Below, in pieces: positions 1 through 8,232 of a stretch of 64,000 nucleotides of DNA. The stretch spans positions 110,296-174,295 of the forward strand of contig NZ_CDME01000004.1 of NCBI RefSeq assembly GCF_000826545.1, read 5' to 3'. The first letter of the stretch is position 1. Each line of letters opens with the position of its first letter. A program made the position numbers and the translations under genes. Under the pieces are notes generated by a model. That model did not search any database. It was not told where the DNA came from and saw only the letters and a program-made list of their open reading frames with translations. Source of the stretch: Kibdelosporangium sp. MJ126-NF4 (GTDB lineage Bacteria > Actinomycetota > Actinomycetes > Mycobacteriales > Pseudonocardiaceae).

Positions 1-1
1 G

Positions 2-703
2 GCATTGACCACCCGGGCGAAGTCGGATCTGGCCGACGCGGTCGCCGAGGTCGGCAAGGACCCCGAGGTCCGCGCGGTCGTGCTGACCGGAACCGGGAAG
101 GCCTTCAGCCTCGGCCAGGACCTCAAGGAGCACGCCCAGGCGTTGCGCGAGGACGCGGCCACCGCGCTCGACACTGTCAAGCAGCACTACAACCCGATCG
201 TGCTCGGCCTGACGACCATGCCCAAACCGGTCATCGCGTCCATCAACGGCCTGTGCGTCGGCGCCGGGCTCGGTTTCGCGCTCGCGTGTGACCTGCGGAT
301 CGCGTCGACCAGGGCGAAGTTCGGCACCGCGTTCACCGCGATCGGCCTGTCCACCGACTCCGGACTGTCGGTCACCCTGGCCAGGGCGGTCGGCGCCGCA
401 CGCGCCAGCGAACTGGTGCTCCGCGCCGACACGTTCTCCGCCCAGGACGCACTGACCTGGGGAATCGTCGGCCAACTCGCCGAGCCGGACGACCTTGCGG
501 ACGAGACCGCCAAGCTCGCCCAGAAGTTCGCGAGCGGCCCGACGGTCGCCTATGCCGAGGCCAAGGCGGCCATGGCCGTTTCATTGAGCCAGGCCCTGGA
601 GGTCGAGTACGCCGGTCAGGCGCGCCTCGGCGTCACGGCGGACCACCGCAACGCCGTCGACGCTTTCCTGGCGAAAGAGACTCCGAAGTTCGAAGGACGC
701 TAG
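2..703 (+). CDS. paaG: Enoyl-CoA hydratase/isomerase, PaaG-like (5' partial)
   Basis: A crotonase-fold protein that probably acts in phenylacetyl-CoA breakdown, isomerising ring-1,2-epoxyphenylacetyl-CoA or hydrating a CoA ester. The frame is open to the window edge, and the first residues (ALTTRAK) look like the interior of a longer protein, so the true start lies outside. Visible crotonase features are the [11 protein letters not shown] segment, the oxyanion-hole stretch [19 protein letters not shown] and the [10 protein letters not shown] region; a GQDL motif is typical of PaaG rather than generic EchA. It shares the area with a thiolase, a PaaI thioesterase and a PaaR-like regulator. The fatty-acid EchA alternative cannot be excluded. 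Confidence 0.72.
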   Translation, partial: ALTTRAKSDLADAVAEVGKDPEVRAVVLTGTGKAFSLGQDLKEHAQALREDAATALDTVKQHYNPIVLGLTTMPKPVIASINGLCVGAGLGFALACDLRIASTRAKFGTAFTAIGLSTDSGLSVTLARAVGAARASELVLRADTFSAQDALTWGIVGQLAEPDDLADETAKLAQKFASGPTVAYAEAKAAMAVSLSQALEVEYAGQARLGVTADHRNAVDAFLAKETPKFEGR

Positions 704-716
704 CCCGCCACCTGAC

Positions 717-747
717 TTGACCCTCACGTCGCGTGAGGCTCGAAGGT
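717..747 (+). promoter_or_regulatory. MerR-family promoter/operator
   Basis: A TTGACC -35 hexamer (717-722) runs into a 7+7 bp inverted repeat, CCTCACG (722-728) and CGTGAGG (732-738). About 19 bp after the -35 comes the -10 zone. The overlong spacer filled by a dyad is the hallmark of MerR-family control. The MerR/TipAS gene begins about 100 bp downstream, so autoregulation is the simplest reading. Confidence 0.72.
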
Positions 748-754
748 GGGGTTC

Positions 755-832
755 GTGAGTGACTACTACAACGCGTTTGAGATGAGCCCCGTGCCCGTTC
801 CCGGGCCGGACGCGGTGGCGCCGGAGCTGTAG
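755..832 (+). CDS. Possible 25-residue leader peptide ORF
   Basis: A GTG-initiated frame starts a few bases after the predicted -10 of the MerR-type promoter and ends 8 bp before the MerR gene. The product would be 25 residues, starting MSDYYNAFEM and rich in Pro and Val at its end. No ribosome binding site is clear, so it would be leaderless or nearly so. It may be a real leader peptide, the remnant of a longer target gene, or chance; I do not recognise it. Confidence 0.25.
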   Translation: MSDYYNAFEMSPVPVPGPDAVAPEL

Positions 833-840
833 CGGCGACA

Positions 841-1653
841 ATGAGGAGCATGCGTGATACCGCTGACGTCGATGGTCTGACCGTCGGTGAGGTCTCGACG
901 TGTCTGGGCGTGACGGTCCGCGCGTTGCACCACTGGGATGAGATCGGCCTGGCGCGGCCGTCGCTGCGCACGGCTGCCGGATACCGGCTCTACACCTCCG
1001 GTGATCTGGAACGCCTGCACCGCGTCGTCGTCTACCGCGAGATCGGTGTCGGCCTGGACAGGATCCGGGCCATCCTGGACGACTCGACCGAGGACGTGCC
1101 CGACGCGCTGCGCGCGCAGCGCACCCAGGTCGCTGAACGGATCGACCGCCTCCAGCAGCTCAGCACCGGACTGGATCGGATGATCGACGCCCACGAGCGC
1201 GGCCTGCTGCTGACCGTCGAGCAACAGGCCTCGATCTTCGGCCCCGAGTGGAACCCGGACTGGCCCGCCCAAGCCCGTCAGCGCTACGGCGACACGGCGC
1301 AGTGGTCGCAGTACGCCGAACGCTCAGCCTCTCGCGGTCCGGAGGAATGGCAGGCCATCGCCGACGCCGTCACCGACCTCGACCGCGCACTCAGCGATGC
1401 GATGGACGCCGGTGTCACGCCTGGTAGCCCGGAAGCGAATCACCTCGTCGACCAGCATCGTGAGGTGTTTTCCTCGTACTTTCCGCTCACCAGGCAGATG
1501 CAGGTCTGTCTCGGCCGCATGTTCGAGGCCGACCCGGCATACGCCGCCCACTACGACGGCATCCGCTCCGGCCTCGCCCCGTGGTTCCGGCGGATCATCG
1601 ACGCCAGCGCACGCGCCCACGGCATCGATCCCGACACCGCGACCTGGCAGTAG
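841..1653 (+). CDS. MerR-family regulator with TipAS-like domain
   Basis: An N-terminal MerR winged helix (LTVGEVSTCLGVTVRALHHW, then a GYRLY wing motif) is followed by a dimerisation coil (about residues 80-120) and a C-terminal TipAS-type drug-binding domain. The TipAS part contains QARQRYGDTAQW-like helices and ends near residue 270. In this family binding of a thiopeptide or other amphiphilic ligand makes the protein activate its own promoter. A second ATG at 850 is an alternative start. It splits the phenylacetate-type genes and is probably functionally separate from them. The dyad promoter at 717-747 is the likely target. Confidence 0.85.
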   Translation: MRSMRDTADVDGLTVGEVSTCLGVTVRALHHWDEIGLARPSLRTAAGYRLYTSGDLERLHRVVVYREIGVGLDRIRAILDDSTEDVPDALRAQRTQVAERIDRLQQLSTGLDRMIDAHERGLLLTVEQQASIFGPEWNPDWPAQARQRYGDTAQWSQYAERSASRGPEEWQAIADAVTDLDRALSDAMDAGVTPGSPEANHLVDQHREVFSSYFPLTRQMQVCLGRMFEADPAYAAHYDGIRSGLAPWFRRIIDASARAHGIDPDTATWQ

Positions 1654-1658
1654 CCGGC

Positions 1659-1982
1659 CTAGGGACGGCGGAAGGTGTGCGTTCGGGCGTCGATCCAGTG
1701 CCCGCCCTGCTTCGGGTCGACCATCGGGTCGGCCCAGTAGACGCGGACACTGTCCGGCCGAACCTCCTGCAGCCACACATCGCGCCACTGGCCGTCGTAG
1801 TCGACCTGCCAGCGGCCCATGAGCGACGACAGCCCGATGTTCCGGACTGTCCGCTCGGCCTCATCGAAGGTCGTCGGATCGCCCAGCGCGGCGTTGAAGA
1901 TGGTGATGGGCTGCCAGTGGTCGCCCACAGGCGCCACATAGCCCATGAGCTCGTTGTCCTCGTCGCGCCGGATGGTGTGCAC
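1659..1982 (-). CDS. Conserved hypothetical protein, about 107 aa
   Basis: A small soluble protein beginning HTIRRDEDNELMGYV and ending in THTFRRP. It is rich in Trp and Asp, with no signal peptide, membrane segment or recognisable catalytic motif. I chose the GTG at 1982 because an AAAGGA element lies just upstream; the spacing is short (3 nt), and a start at the ATG at 1946 is possible. It lies 40 bp after the thiolase stop on the same strand and could be co-transcribed. Similar small proteins are common in actinomycetes, but I know no function. Confidence 0.55.
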   Translation of the reverse strand: MHTIRRDEDNELMGYVAPVGDHWQPITIFNAALGDPTTFDEAERTVRNIGLSSLMGRWQVDYDGQWRDVWLQEVRPDSVRVYWADPMVDPKQGGHWIDARTHTFRRP

Positions 1983-2022
1983 GAGTCCTTTGTATCCGGC
2001 GCGACTGTGAAGCGCTTCTGAA

Positions 2023-3216
2023 TTACGGCCGCTCGAACGCGACCGTGACGCCCTGGCCGACGCCGACACACAACGTGGCGATGCCGCGGGCGCTGTTCTC
2101 GCGTTCCATCCGGCCCAGCAGAGTGACCACCAGGCGGGCGCCGGAACAGCCGAGGGGGTGGCCCAGTGCGATGGCCCCACCGTCCGCGTTGACGCGCTCC
2201 TCGTCCAGCTTGAGCCGACGGATCACCGCCAGGCTCTGCGCGGCGAACGCCTCGTTCAACTCGACGGTCAGGTCGTCACGCTGCCAGCCCGTTCGCGTGA
2301 GCACCGTCTCCGTCGCGGGTACCGGGCCCAGGCCCATGATGTGTGGCTCGACACCCGCGCTCGCACTGGCGACAACCCGCGCGCGGGGGTTGAGCCCGAG
2401 GCGCTCGACAGCGGCCTCGCTCGCGAGTACCAGCGCTGCGGCGCCGTCGGACAGCGGAGACGACGATCCGGCCGTCACGATGCCGTCCTTGCGGAAGATG
2501 GTCTTGAGCTGGCCGAGCTTCTCGATCGTGGTGCTGCGGCGCGGCCCCTCATCGACGGTCACGGTGCCGTCTTCTTTTTTGGTCACATCTTTCACCGGCA
2601 CCGGAACGATCTCGGGCTCGAACCGGCCCGCGTCGATGGCGGCAATGGCACGCGTGTGGCTGCGCAACGCGAACGCGTCGGAGTCCGCGCGGGTGATGCC
2701 GTCCAGAGTGGCCACTTCCTCGGCCGTCTCGCCCATGGACAGCGTGGTCTTGCCCTCGAACCTCGGGTTGGTGAACCGCCAGCCCAACGACGTGTCGACG
2801 ACCTCGCCGGGCTTGGCCCACGGTGTACCGGGCTTGGCCATCACCCACGGCGCGCGCGTCATCGACTCGACACCGCCTGCCACAACGATGTCCGCGTCGC
2901 CGGACCTGATCGCCTGCGCGGCGGCCGCGACGGCCGTCAAACCGCTGGCGCACAAGCGGTTCACGGTATATCCCGGGACCGCGTGAGGCAGGCCACCCAA
3001 CAGCACCGCCATCCTGGCGACGTTGCGGTTGTCCTCGCCGGACTGGTTGGCCGCGCCGAGGATCACCTCGTCGATCTGGTCGGCCGCCACCCCCGCCCGG
3101 CGCACGGCTTCGGCCACCACGAGGGCGGCGAGATCATCCGGCCGCACCCCGGCGAGCACGCCGCCGTACCGGCCCTGCGCTGTTCGGACACCGTCAACAA
3201 CGAACGCCTCAGCCAT
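2023..3216 (-). CDS. Acetyl-CoA acetyltransferase / 3-oxoadipyl-CoA thiolase
   Basis: Thiolase of 397 residues that would cleave 3-ketoacyl-CoA with CoA. The nucleophile Cys sits at about residue 89 (NRLCASGLTA). The C-terminal motifs NEAFAAQSL, GGAIALGHPLGCSG and the final catalytic Cys (LCVGVGQGV) are all present. The start is the ATG of MAEAFVVDG; an upstream in-frame TTG (3231) would overlap the operator. It is transcribed divergently from the PaaI-PaaR pair across one operator-like dyad, which favours a PaaJ-type role in phenylacetate degradation. A general fatty-acid thiolase is the alternative. Confidence 0.88.
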   Translation of the reverse strand: MAEAFVVDGVRTAQGRYGGVLAGVRPDDLAALVVAEAVRRAGVAADQIDEVILGAANQSGEDNRNVARMAVLLGGLPHAVPGYTVNRLCASGLTAVAAAAQAIRSGDADIVVAGGVESMTRAPWVMAKPGTPWAKPGEVVDTSLGWRFTNPRFEGKTTLSMGETAEEVATLDGITRADSDAFALRSHTRAIAAIDAGRFEPEIVPVPVKDVTKKEDGTVTVDEGPRRSTTIEKLGQLKTIFRKDGIVTAGSSSPLSDGAAALVLASEAAVERLGLNPRARVVASASAGVEPHIMGLGPVPATETVLTRTGWQRDDLTVELNEAFAAQSLAVIRRLKLDEERVNADGGAIALGHPLGCSGARLVVTLLGRMERENSARGIATLCVGVGQGVTVAFERP

Positions 3217-3230
3217 ACCGGCTATTATCA

Positions 3231-3244
3231 ACCGTCCATTCGGT
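3231..3244. promoter_or_regulatory. TetR (PaaR)-type operator
   Basis: The 52-bp gap between the divergent thiolase and thioesterase genes contains ACCGTCCATTCGGT, an inverted ACCG-N6-CGGT arrangement close to operators described for actinobacterial PaaR/TetR regulators of phenylacetate genes. It overlaps the region where both promoters must lie, so one regulator could silence both directions. Confidence 0.5.
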
Positions 3245-3268
3245 CAGTTGGCAAGGGTGGTGAATCCG

Positions 3269-3661
3269 GTGTCACAGAATGCGGCGCACGACATGTTCGA
3301 GGCCGACACGGCGTCGAAGGCACTGGGCATCGAGCTGATCGAAGCAGCGGACGGCCGCGCTGTCACCAGGATGCGGGTCACAGAGCAGATGGTGAACGGC
3401 CATGACATCGCCCACGGCGGCTACGTTTTCCTGCTCGCCGACACGACTTTCGCCCTCGCGTGCAACAGCCGCGGACCGGTCACCGTGGCCGCGGGCGCCG
3501 ATATCACGTTCGTCACGTCGGCGCGGGCGGGCGATGTTCTCATAGCGCACGCCGAGGAAAGGACGCGCTACGGCCGCAGCGGGATTTACGACGTGACGGT
3601 CAAGCGCGTCGGCGAAGTGGTCGCCGAGTTCCGCGGCCGCAGCCGGGTGATCACCCGATGA
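3269..3661 (+). CDS. paaI: PaaI-family hydroxyphenylacetyl-CoA thioesterase
   Basis: Hot-dog fold thioesterase of about 130 residues that rescues CoA from dead-end phenylacetate intermediates. The family motif NGHDIAHGGYVFLLADTTFA and the later ITFVTSARAGDVLIA and RYGRSGIYDVTV stretches are intact. I placed the start at the GTG giving MSQNAAHDMF, about 8 nt after GGTGG; the GTGs at 3257 and 3260 are alternatives. Its stop overlaps the ATG of the TetR gene (ATGA), so the two are translationally coupled. Confidence 0.85.
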   Translation: MSQNAAHDMFEADTASKALGIELIEAADGRAVTRMRVTEQMVNGHDIAHGGYVFLLADTTFALACNSRGPVTVAAGADITFVTSARAGDVLIAHAEERTRYGRSGIYDVTVKRVGEVVAEFRGRSRVITR

Positions 3662-4242
3662 CCCGGCGAGGGCGTCCCGGATATGACCTCGAATCGTTGC
3701 TCGCGGTCGCGGCCAAACTGTTCAACGAACGCGGGTACGAGGCCACCAGCATGGAGGAGCTGTCCCGCAAACTGGGAATCACCAAATCCGCGATCTACTA
3801 CCACGTCGCCAGCAAGGACGAACTACTCCGACTGGCCGTGGGCCGGGCGCTCGACGGCTTGTTCGCCGTGGCCGAGGAGGCCGGGAAACTCGACGGTCCC
3901 GCCATCGACCGGCTGGAATTCCTGGTCCGGGGCAGTATCAAGGTGCTCATCGACCGATTGCCGTTCGTCACGCTGCTGCTGCGCGTGCGGGGGAACACCA
4001 AGGTGGAACGCGCCGCGCTGACCCGCAGGCGCGAATTCGACCATCTGGTGACCGAACTGGTGAAACAGGCCGAGGCCGAAGGCGACGTGCGACCGGACAT
4101 CGACCCGTCGGTGACGGCCCGGCTGCTGTTCGGAACCGTCAACTCACTGATCGAGTGGTACCGCCCACGGGGTGGGCTCGGCGACGGGGAGCTGGCCGAC
4201 GCGGTCTGCGCGATCACCTTCGACGGCCTACGGACCCGCTAG
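3658..4242 (+). CDS. paaR: TetR-family regulator, PaaR-like
   Basis: TetR repressor of 194 residues with an N-terminal helix-turn-helix (ATSMEELSRKLGITKSAIYYH, about residues 30-50) and an all-helical ligand-binding half. It is coupled to paaI by an ATGA overlap and lies next to the dyad at 3231-3244, which is the expected operator. The natural inducer of this family in phenylacetate clusters is phenylacetyl-CoA; that assignment here is inferred from neighbours. Confidence 0.82.
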   Translation: MTRRGRPGYDLESLLAVAAKLFNERGYEATSMEELSRKLGITKSAIYYHVASKDELLRLAVGRALDGLFAVAEEAGKLDGPAIDRLEFLVRGSIKVLIDRLPFVTLLLRVRGNTKVERAALTRRREFDHLVTELVKQAEAEGDVRPDIDPSVTARLLFGTVNSLIEWYRPRGGLGDGELADAVCAITFDGLRTR

Positions 4243-4315
4243 CGGAAACCGGGCCGGAATGCCCTCGCGGCAGGCCTGGAAGTGGCTCTCCCCATGGCCA
4301 CTTCCAGTGCATGCG

Positions 4316-4702
4316 TCACGACGAGAATGCCGGCTCAGCCTTCTTCTTGCCCTTGCCGGTGTGTGCGGCTTCGAAAGCCTCGATGACGTTGGCCGGAATG
4401 CGACCGCGGTCGGACAGCTCGAAGCCGTTCTGCCGAGCCCAGTCCCTGATGGCCTTGGTCTGTTCCCGACTCGCGGGCGAACCGGCGCGCTTGACCGGCG
4501 CGGAGCCGCGCTTGACGCGACCACCGGTGCGACGGGCGGAGTTCACGAACTCCTCGAGACCGGAACGCAGCTTCTCCGCGTTGGCCTCAGTGAGGTCGAT
4601 CTCGTAGCTCACGCCATCGAGTGCGAAGCTCACGGTGCTGATGTCGTCGGCGGCGGTGCCGTCGAGGTCATCAACCAACTGGACGGTGACCCTCTGAGCC
4701 AT
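4316..4702 (-). CDS. lsr2: Lsr2 nucleoid-associated xenogeneic silencer
   Basis: A 128-residue protein with the complete Lsr2 architecture: an N-terminal beta-rich oligomerisation domain starting [15 protein letters not shown], a basic linker (about residues 60-78), and a C-terminal DNA-binding domain ending in the AT-hook-like RGR within [15 protein letters not shown]. It bridges AT-rich DNA and silences acquired genes. The Lys-rich tail (KGKKK) is usual. The 5' leader holds a hairpin at 4740-4778. Confidence 0.97.
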   Translation of the reverse strand: MAQRVTVQLVDDLDGTAADDISTVSFALDGVSYEIDLTEANAEKLRSGLEEFVNSARRTGGRVKRGSAPVKRAGSPASREQTKAIRDWARQNGFELSDRGRIPANVIEAFEAAHTGKGKKKAEPAFSS

Positions 4703-4739
4703 TAAAGGTTACCTCGATTTGCGACAGTGGTGACAATGG

Positions 4740-4778
4740 GTAACTCCCGCCGAGCGGAATCTACCCGCGGGGAGTTAC
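4740..4778 (-). promoter_or_regulatory. Inverted repeat in the lsr2 leader
   Basis: GTAACTCCC (4740-4748) pairs with GGGAGTTAC (4770-4778), a perfect 9-bp stem with a 21-nt loop, between lsr2 and a TATAGT hexamer on the lsr2 strand at about 4785-4790. It could be an operator or a structured 5' leader affecting Lsr2 synthesis. Confidence 0.4.
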
Positions 4779-4839
4779 GAGAGACTATAGTTTGTCAGTA
4801 CCCACACTTCGCAACTACCGGTGTTCCGGGCGTGGCGCA

Positions 4840-6231
4840 TCACACCGACATAGGTTTTCCGTTGACCGTCACGTTAGTGAACTTGCGGCCGTCGACGTTC
4901 TTGAGGATGTTGCTCACGTCCGACACGCCGACGAACTTACAGTCGGCGGCGGCGAGCCCCTTGACATGAGCGTTCGGCAGACCGCTGACGTCGAACACGC
5001 GGGCCGCCTTCGAGCAGGACGAGTTGGTGATGGTAAACGGCCCGAACGCGGGCGGGAAGTCGCCCGTCTGGTTGTTGTAGGTCGACGTGAGGAACATGAA
5101 GGAACGCTGGAAGGTCCCCGAGACGCGGTCGAGGTTGATGTTCTGGGAGAAACCGCCGCGTTTGGTGTTGGACTTGACGTACAGGGCGTACTTCGTCGCG
5201 CCAATGACATTCAACTTGTGGGCGTAGACGTTCCGGATACCACCGGTCTGCTCGCTGCCGCAGGTGATGGCGCCCCAGTTGCCGTTCATGGTGCAGTTGA
5301 CCACGACGATGTTCTGACAAGGCACGTTGACCCGGCGGCCGTCGGCGTCCCGGCCCGACTTGATGGCGATGTTGTCGTCGTGCGCGCCGAGCGTGCAGTT
5401 GGCGATGACCACGTGGTCGCAGGACTCGGGATCCACCCCGTCGGTGTTGCTCGCCGCCGTGCTCGGGTCGGTGGTGACCCCGTCGACGGTCACGTTCTTG
5501 CACAGTGTTGGGTGAATTTGCCAGAACTTGGGATTTTTCAGGGTGACGCCCTGGATAAGGACCGTGTCGCACTTGTAGGGCTCGACGAAGGTGGACCGGG
5601 CGGTGTGGCCCGATCCGGGAAACACCCGCTTGGCCGGATCGGTCACCCCGTCGGCGATCAGGGATTCCAGCCAGGCGCGGTCGGAACCCTTGTTCCACGA
5701 CGAAGTGGCGTCCGCGTCCAGGATGCCACTTCCGGTCAGCGCGATGTTCGTCTGGCCGTGCGCATAGACCATCGGCGAGCGGTTCATGCACTCGATGCCC
5801 TCATACCGGGTGAGCACCGTGGGAAATGTGGCGGCGTCCGAGCTGAACTTGAGCACGCTCCCGGATTCCAGGTGGAAGTCGACGTTGCTCTTGAGATGAA
5901 TCGCCCCGGTGACATAGTTGCCCCTCGGCACGATCACGTGGCCGCCACCGGCGGCCGACGCGGCGTCGATGACCTTCCGGAACGCCTCGGTGTTGTCGGT
6001 CGAGTTGTCCCCTTTCGCCCCGTACAGCGGGTCGGTGGCGAGAAAATTCGCACTCGGGAAATTCGGCAGCCTGGTCGACGCGACGATGTCGTTCGCCTCC
6101 TGCCACGGCAACGCGGGTATCGGGGCGGTCAATCCGGCCTGTTCGGCGTAGGCCATTCGGAGCAATATGGGCGATATGGCGGTCGCGGTGGCGACAACGG
6201 CACTTGCCCGGAACAACTGACGGCGATCCAT
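4840..6231 (-). CDS. Secreted GH28 polygalacturonase-type glycosidase
   Basis: A right-handed beta-helix pectin-degrading enzyme, 463 residues. It starts with a Tat-like or Sec signal (MDRRQLFRASAVVATATAIS, cleavage near the AYA-E). GH28 catalytic motifs are present: NTDGVDPESC, then HDDNIAIKSG supplying the Asp pair, then CGSEQTGG and a YVKSN basic motif. The GSE form rather than GHG resembles the exo-acting or bacterial subgroup. A GGAGG sits 5 nt before the ATG. No other pectin gene is nearby. Confidence 0.9.
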   Translation of the reverse strand: MDRRQLFRASAVVATATAISPILLRMAYAEQAGLTAPIPALPWQEANDIVASTRLPNFPSANFLATDPLYGAKGDNSTDNTEAFRKVIDAASAAGGGHVIVPRGNYVTGAIHLKSNVDFHLESGSVLKFSSDAATFPTVLTRYEGIECMNRSPMVYAHGQTNIALTGSGILDADATSSWNKGSDRAWLESLIADGVTDPAKRVFPGSGHTARSTFVEPYKCDTVLIQGVTLKNPKFWQIHPTLCKNVTVDGVTTDPSTAASNTDGVDPESCDHVVIANCTLGAHDDNIAIKSGRDADGRRVNVPCQNIVVVNCTMNGNWGAITCGSEQTGGIRNVYAHKLNVIGATKYALYVKSNTKRGGFSQNINLDRVSGTFQRSFMFLTSTYNNQTGDFPPAFGPFTITNSSCSKAARVFDVSGLPNAHVKGLAAADCKFVGVSDVSNILKNVDGRKFTNVTVNGKPMSV

Positions 6232-6349
6232 CCCTACCTCCAGGTCGTCGAACGATCCCCAGCGGCGGATGGGCTGGCCCGACTGTAAAGGTTTTCTGCA
6301 CTGGCCGTCCAGGCCGGTGCGCTATCGGCGACGAACCACCGGCACGACC

Positions 6350-6394
6350 TTGTCACCAGCCTGTTGCCAGCCTGTCGCCACAGCCTGGTGACAA
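6350..6394 (+). promoter_or_regulatory. Inverted repeat with internal direct repeats upstream of cbiM
   Basis: TTGTCACCAG (6350-6359) and CTGGTGACAA (6385-6394) form a perfect 10-bp inverted repeat. Between them CCAGCCTGT occurs twice with a third degenerate copy. This lies 50-95 bp upstream of the metal transporter operon and is a good candidate for its metal-responsive operator. I could not match it to a Nur, NikR or B12-box consensus. Confidence 0.45.
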
Positions 6395-6442
6395 CATGCA
6401 TCTGGCGATTAGGGTGAGTCGACGCGTGGTTAGGAGGCCAAC

Positions 6443-7138
6443 TTGTCCACCTCCGTGGCGATGCACATGAGCGACGGCCTGCTCAATGCCCCAACGTCCA
6501 TCCTGTTCGGCGCGGTCGCGGTGGGCGGCCTCGTGGTCGCGACCATCGGCGCGAGACGGGACCTCGACGACCGCACCGCGCCGATGGCGGGCCTGGTGGC
6601 GGCGTTCATCTTCGCCGTGCAGATGCTGAACTTCCCGGTACTGCCCGGCGTGAGCGGCCACCTGCTCGGCGGCGCGCTCGCCGCGATCCTCGTCGGGCCG
6701 TTCGCCGGAGCGCTGTGCGTGACGATTGTCCTTGTCCTGCAAGCGTTGCTGTTCGCCGACGGCGGTCTGACCGCTTTGGGGGCGAACATCACGAACATGG
6801 CGTTGATCGGCACCGTTGCCGGTTACCTCGTCGCGGTGGCGTTGCGCAAACTGGCCACCCGCAGCAAGTTCGGCCTCACCGCGGTGGCGTTCGTCGCCGC
6901 GTTCTGCAACACCGTGATCGCGTCGCTAGGTTTCGTGCTCGAGTTCGCGGTCGGCGGCGATCCGGCGTTCGCGCTCGGTGGCGTGGCCGCGACCGTGATC
7001 GGCGTGCACTGTCTCATCGGGATCGGCGAGGGCGTCATCACGGCGTTGACGGTGGGCGCGGTCGCCGCGGTGCGGCCCGACCTGGTGCATCTGCTGCGCG
7101 GAACCGCGCGCCCGCTCGTGATCAAGGAGACGTCGTGA
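6443..7138 (+). CDS. cbiM: CbiM-type ECF transporter substrate-capture membrane protein
   Basis: Membrane component (about 7 TM segments) that binds Co2+ or Ni2+ for an energy-coupling-factor transporter. The metal-binding N terminus MHMSDGLLNAP is clear. AGGAGG (6432-6437) is ideally placed (5 nt) for a TTG start at 6443, which would put six residues (MSTSVA) before MHMSDG. The family normally begins at that Met-His, i.e. ATG 6461. The gene overlaps cbiN by 4 nt. Cobalt versus nickel cannot be told from sequence alone. Confidence 0.9.
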   Translation: MSTSVAMHMSDGLLNAPTSILFGAVAVGGLVVATIGARRDLDDRTAPMAGLVAAFIFAVQMLNFPVLPGVSGHLLGGALAAILVGPFAGALCVTIVLVLQALLFADGGLTALGANITNMALIGTVAGYLVAVALRKLATRSKFGLTAVAFVAAFCNTVIASLGFVLEFAVGGDPAFALGGVAATVIGVHCLIGIGEGVITALTVGAVAAVRPDLVHLLRGTARPLVIKETS

Positions 7139-7470
7139 GCCGTCGTCGCGGTATGTTTTTCGTCGGATTCGCCCTGGTCGCCCTGATCCTCGCGGGCGGC
7201 GTGTCCTACTTCGCCGACTCCGACCCGGACGGCCTGGACCACACGACGCAGAAAGGCTGCACCGTCGGAGAGAACGAGCAACTCTCGGGCAACTGCATCG
7301 CGCAGAACGCCAAGGAACACACGCTCAAGGACAGCCCGCTCGCGGACTACTCGGTCGGAGGTGACGACGCGCTCACGGGTGTCGCGGGCGTGATCGGTGT
7401 GATCGCGACCCTGGTGGTGGCGGGCGGGTTCTTCTGGCTGCTGCGCAAGCGTTCGTCCAAGGACACCTGA
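7135..7470 (+). CDS. cbiN: CbiN-like accessory subunit
   Basis: A 111-residue protein with two TM helices (about residues 8-25 and 83-103) and the family signature SDPDGLD just after the first helix. It helps CbiM load metal. The extracytoplasmic loop is longer than in enteric CbiN and contains two cysteines (KGCTVGE, GNCIAQN). Its GTG start overlaps the cbiM stop (GTGA), so translation is coupled. Confidence 0.85.
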   Translation: MSRRRGMFFVGFALVALILAGGVSYFADSDPDGLDHTTQKGCTVGENEQLSGNCIAQNAKEHTLKDSPLADYSVGGDDALTGVAGVIGVIATLVVAGGFFWLLRKRSSKDT

Positions 7471-8232
7471 GTGGGCGCCGGGCACAGCCACCTGTTGTAC
7501 CGAGCGGGTGACTCACCGGTGCACCGGATCGCACCCCAGGTGAAGATCGTCTCGGCGCTGGCGATGGTGCTGTGTGTCGTGGCGACGCCCCGAACGCAGT
7601 ACTGGGCGTTCGCCGGGTATCTCGCCGTACTGCTGGTGGTCTGGGCCGTCGCCCGGGTGCCTGTGCGCTGGTTCGCCGCGCGGGCCGTGATCGAGGTCCC
7701 GTTCGTGCTGCTGGCCGTGCTGTTGCCGTTCGTCGGCGGCGGACAGCGCACGGAGTTCCTCGGGTTGTCCGTGTCGGTGGAAGGGTCACTGGCGGGATGG
7801 AACATCCTGGTCAAGGGCACGCTGGGGGTGCTGGTGTCGTTGACCATGGCCGCGACGACGAGCCACCGCGACCTGATCGCCGGTCTGCAGCGGCTGCGTG
7901 TCCCCAGCCTGTTCATCACGATCGCGACGCTGATGACGCGGTACGTGGAGGTCATCGTCGAGGAGGCCCGCCGCATGCGCGTCGCACGGATCAGCCGTGG
8001 TCACGATCCTCGATTCCTGTGGCAACTCGGCGCGACCGCCCGGGGAATCGGCACGCTGTTCATCCGCTCCTACGAGCGTGGCGAGCGCGTACACATCGCC
8101 ATGGTGTCCCGGGGCTGGTCGGGCGTGCTGCCCGACTCAGGACCCGCGCGCCCAGCGGTCCGCGTGTGGGCGGCGGGGCTGGTTCCCGCAGCCATCTTCG
8201 CGACGACCCTTACGGTGTCGTTGTGGACATGA
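7471..8232 (+). CDS. cbiQ: ECF transporter T component CbiQ
   Basis: A 253-residue integral membrane protein coupling the ATPase to CbiM. It has several TM helices in the N-terminal two thirds and the cytoplasmic coupling motif of the family (VEEARRMRVARISRG, then FIRSYERGERVHIAMVSRGW) containing the conserved Ala-Arg-Gly type helices. It starts with GTG immediately after the cbiN stop, and its stop overlaps the cbiO ATG. Confidence 0.9.
   Translation: MGAGHSHLLYRAGDSPVHRIAPQVKIVSALAMVLCVVATPRTQYWAFAGYLAVLLVVWAVARVPVRWFAARAVIEVPFVLLAVLLPFVGGGQRTEFLGLSVSVEGSLAGWNILVKGTLGVLVSLTMAATTSHRDLIAGLQRLRVPSLFITIATLMTRYVEVIVEEARRMRVARISRGHDPRFLWQLGATARGIGTLFIRSYERGERVHIAMVSRGWSGVLPDSGPARPAVRVWAAGLVPAAIFATTLTVSLWT

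Noticed and set aside
6232..6460. Cobalamin riboswitch upstream of cbiM
   Set aside because: The gap is only about 210 bp and I find no B12-box-like sequence; the inverted repeat is too simple.
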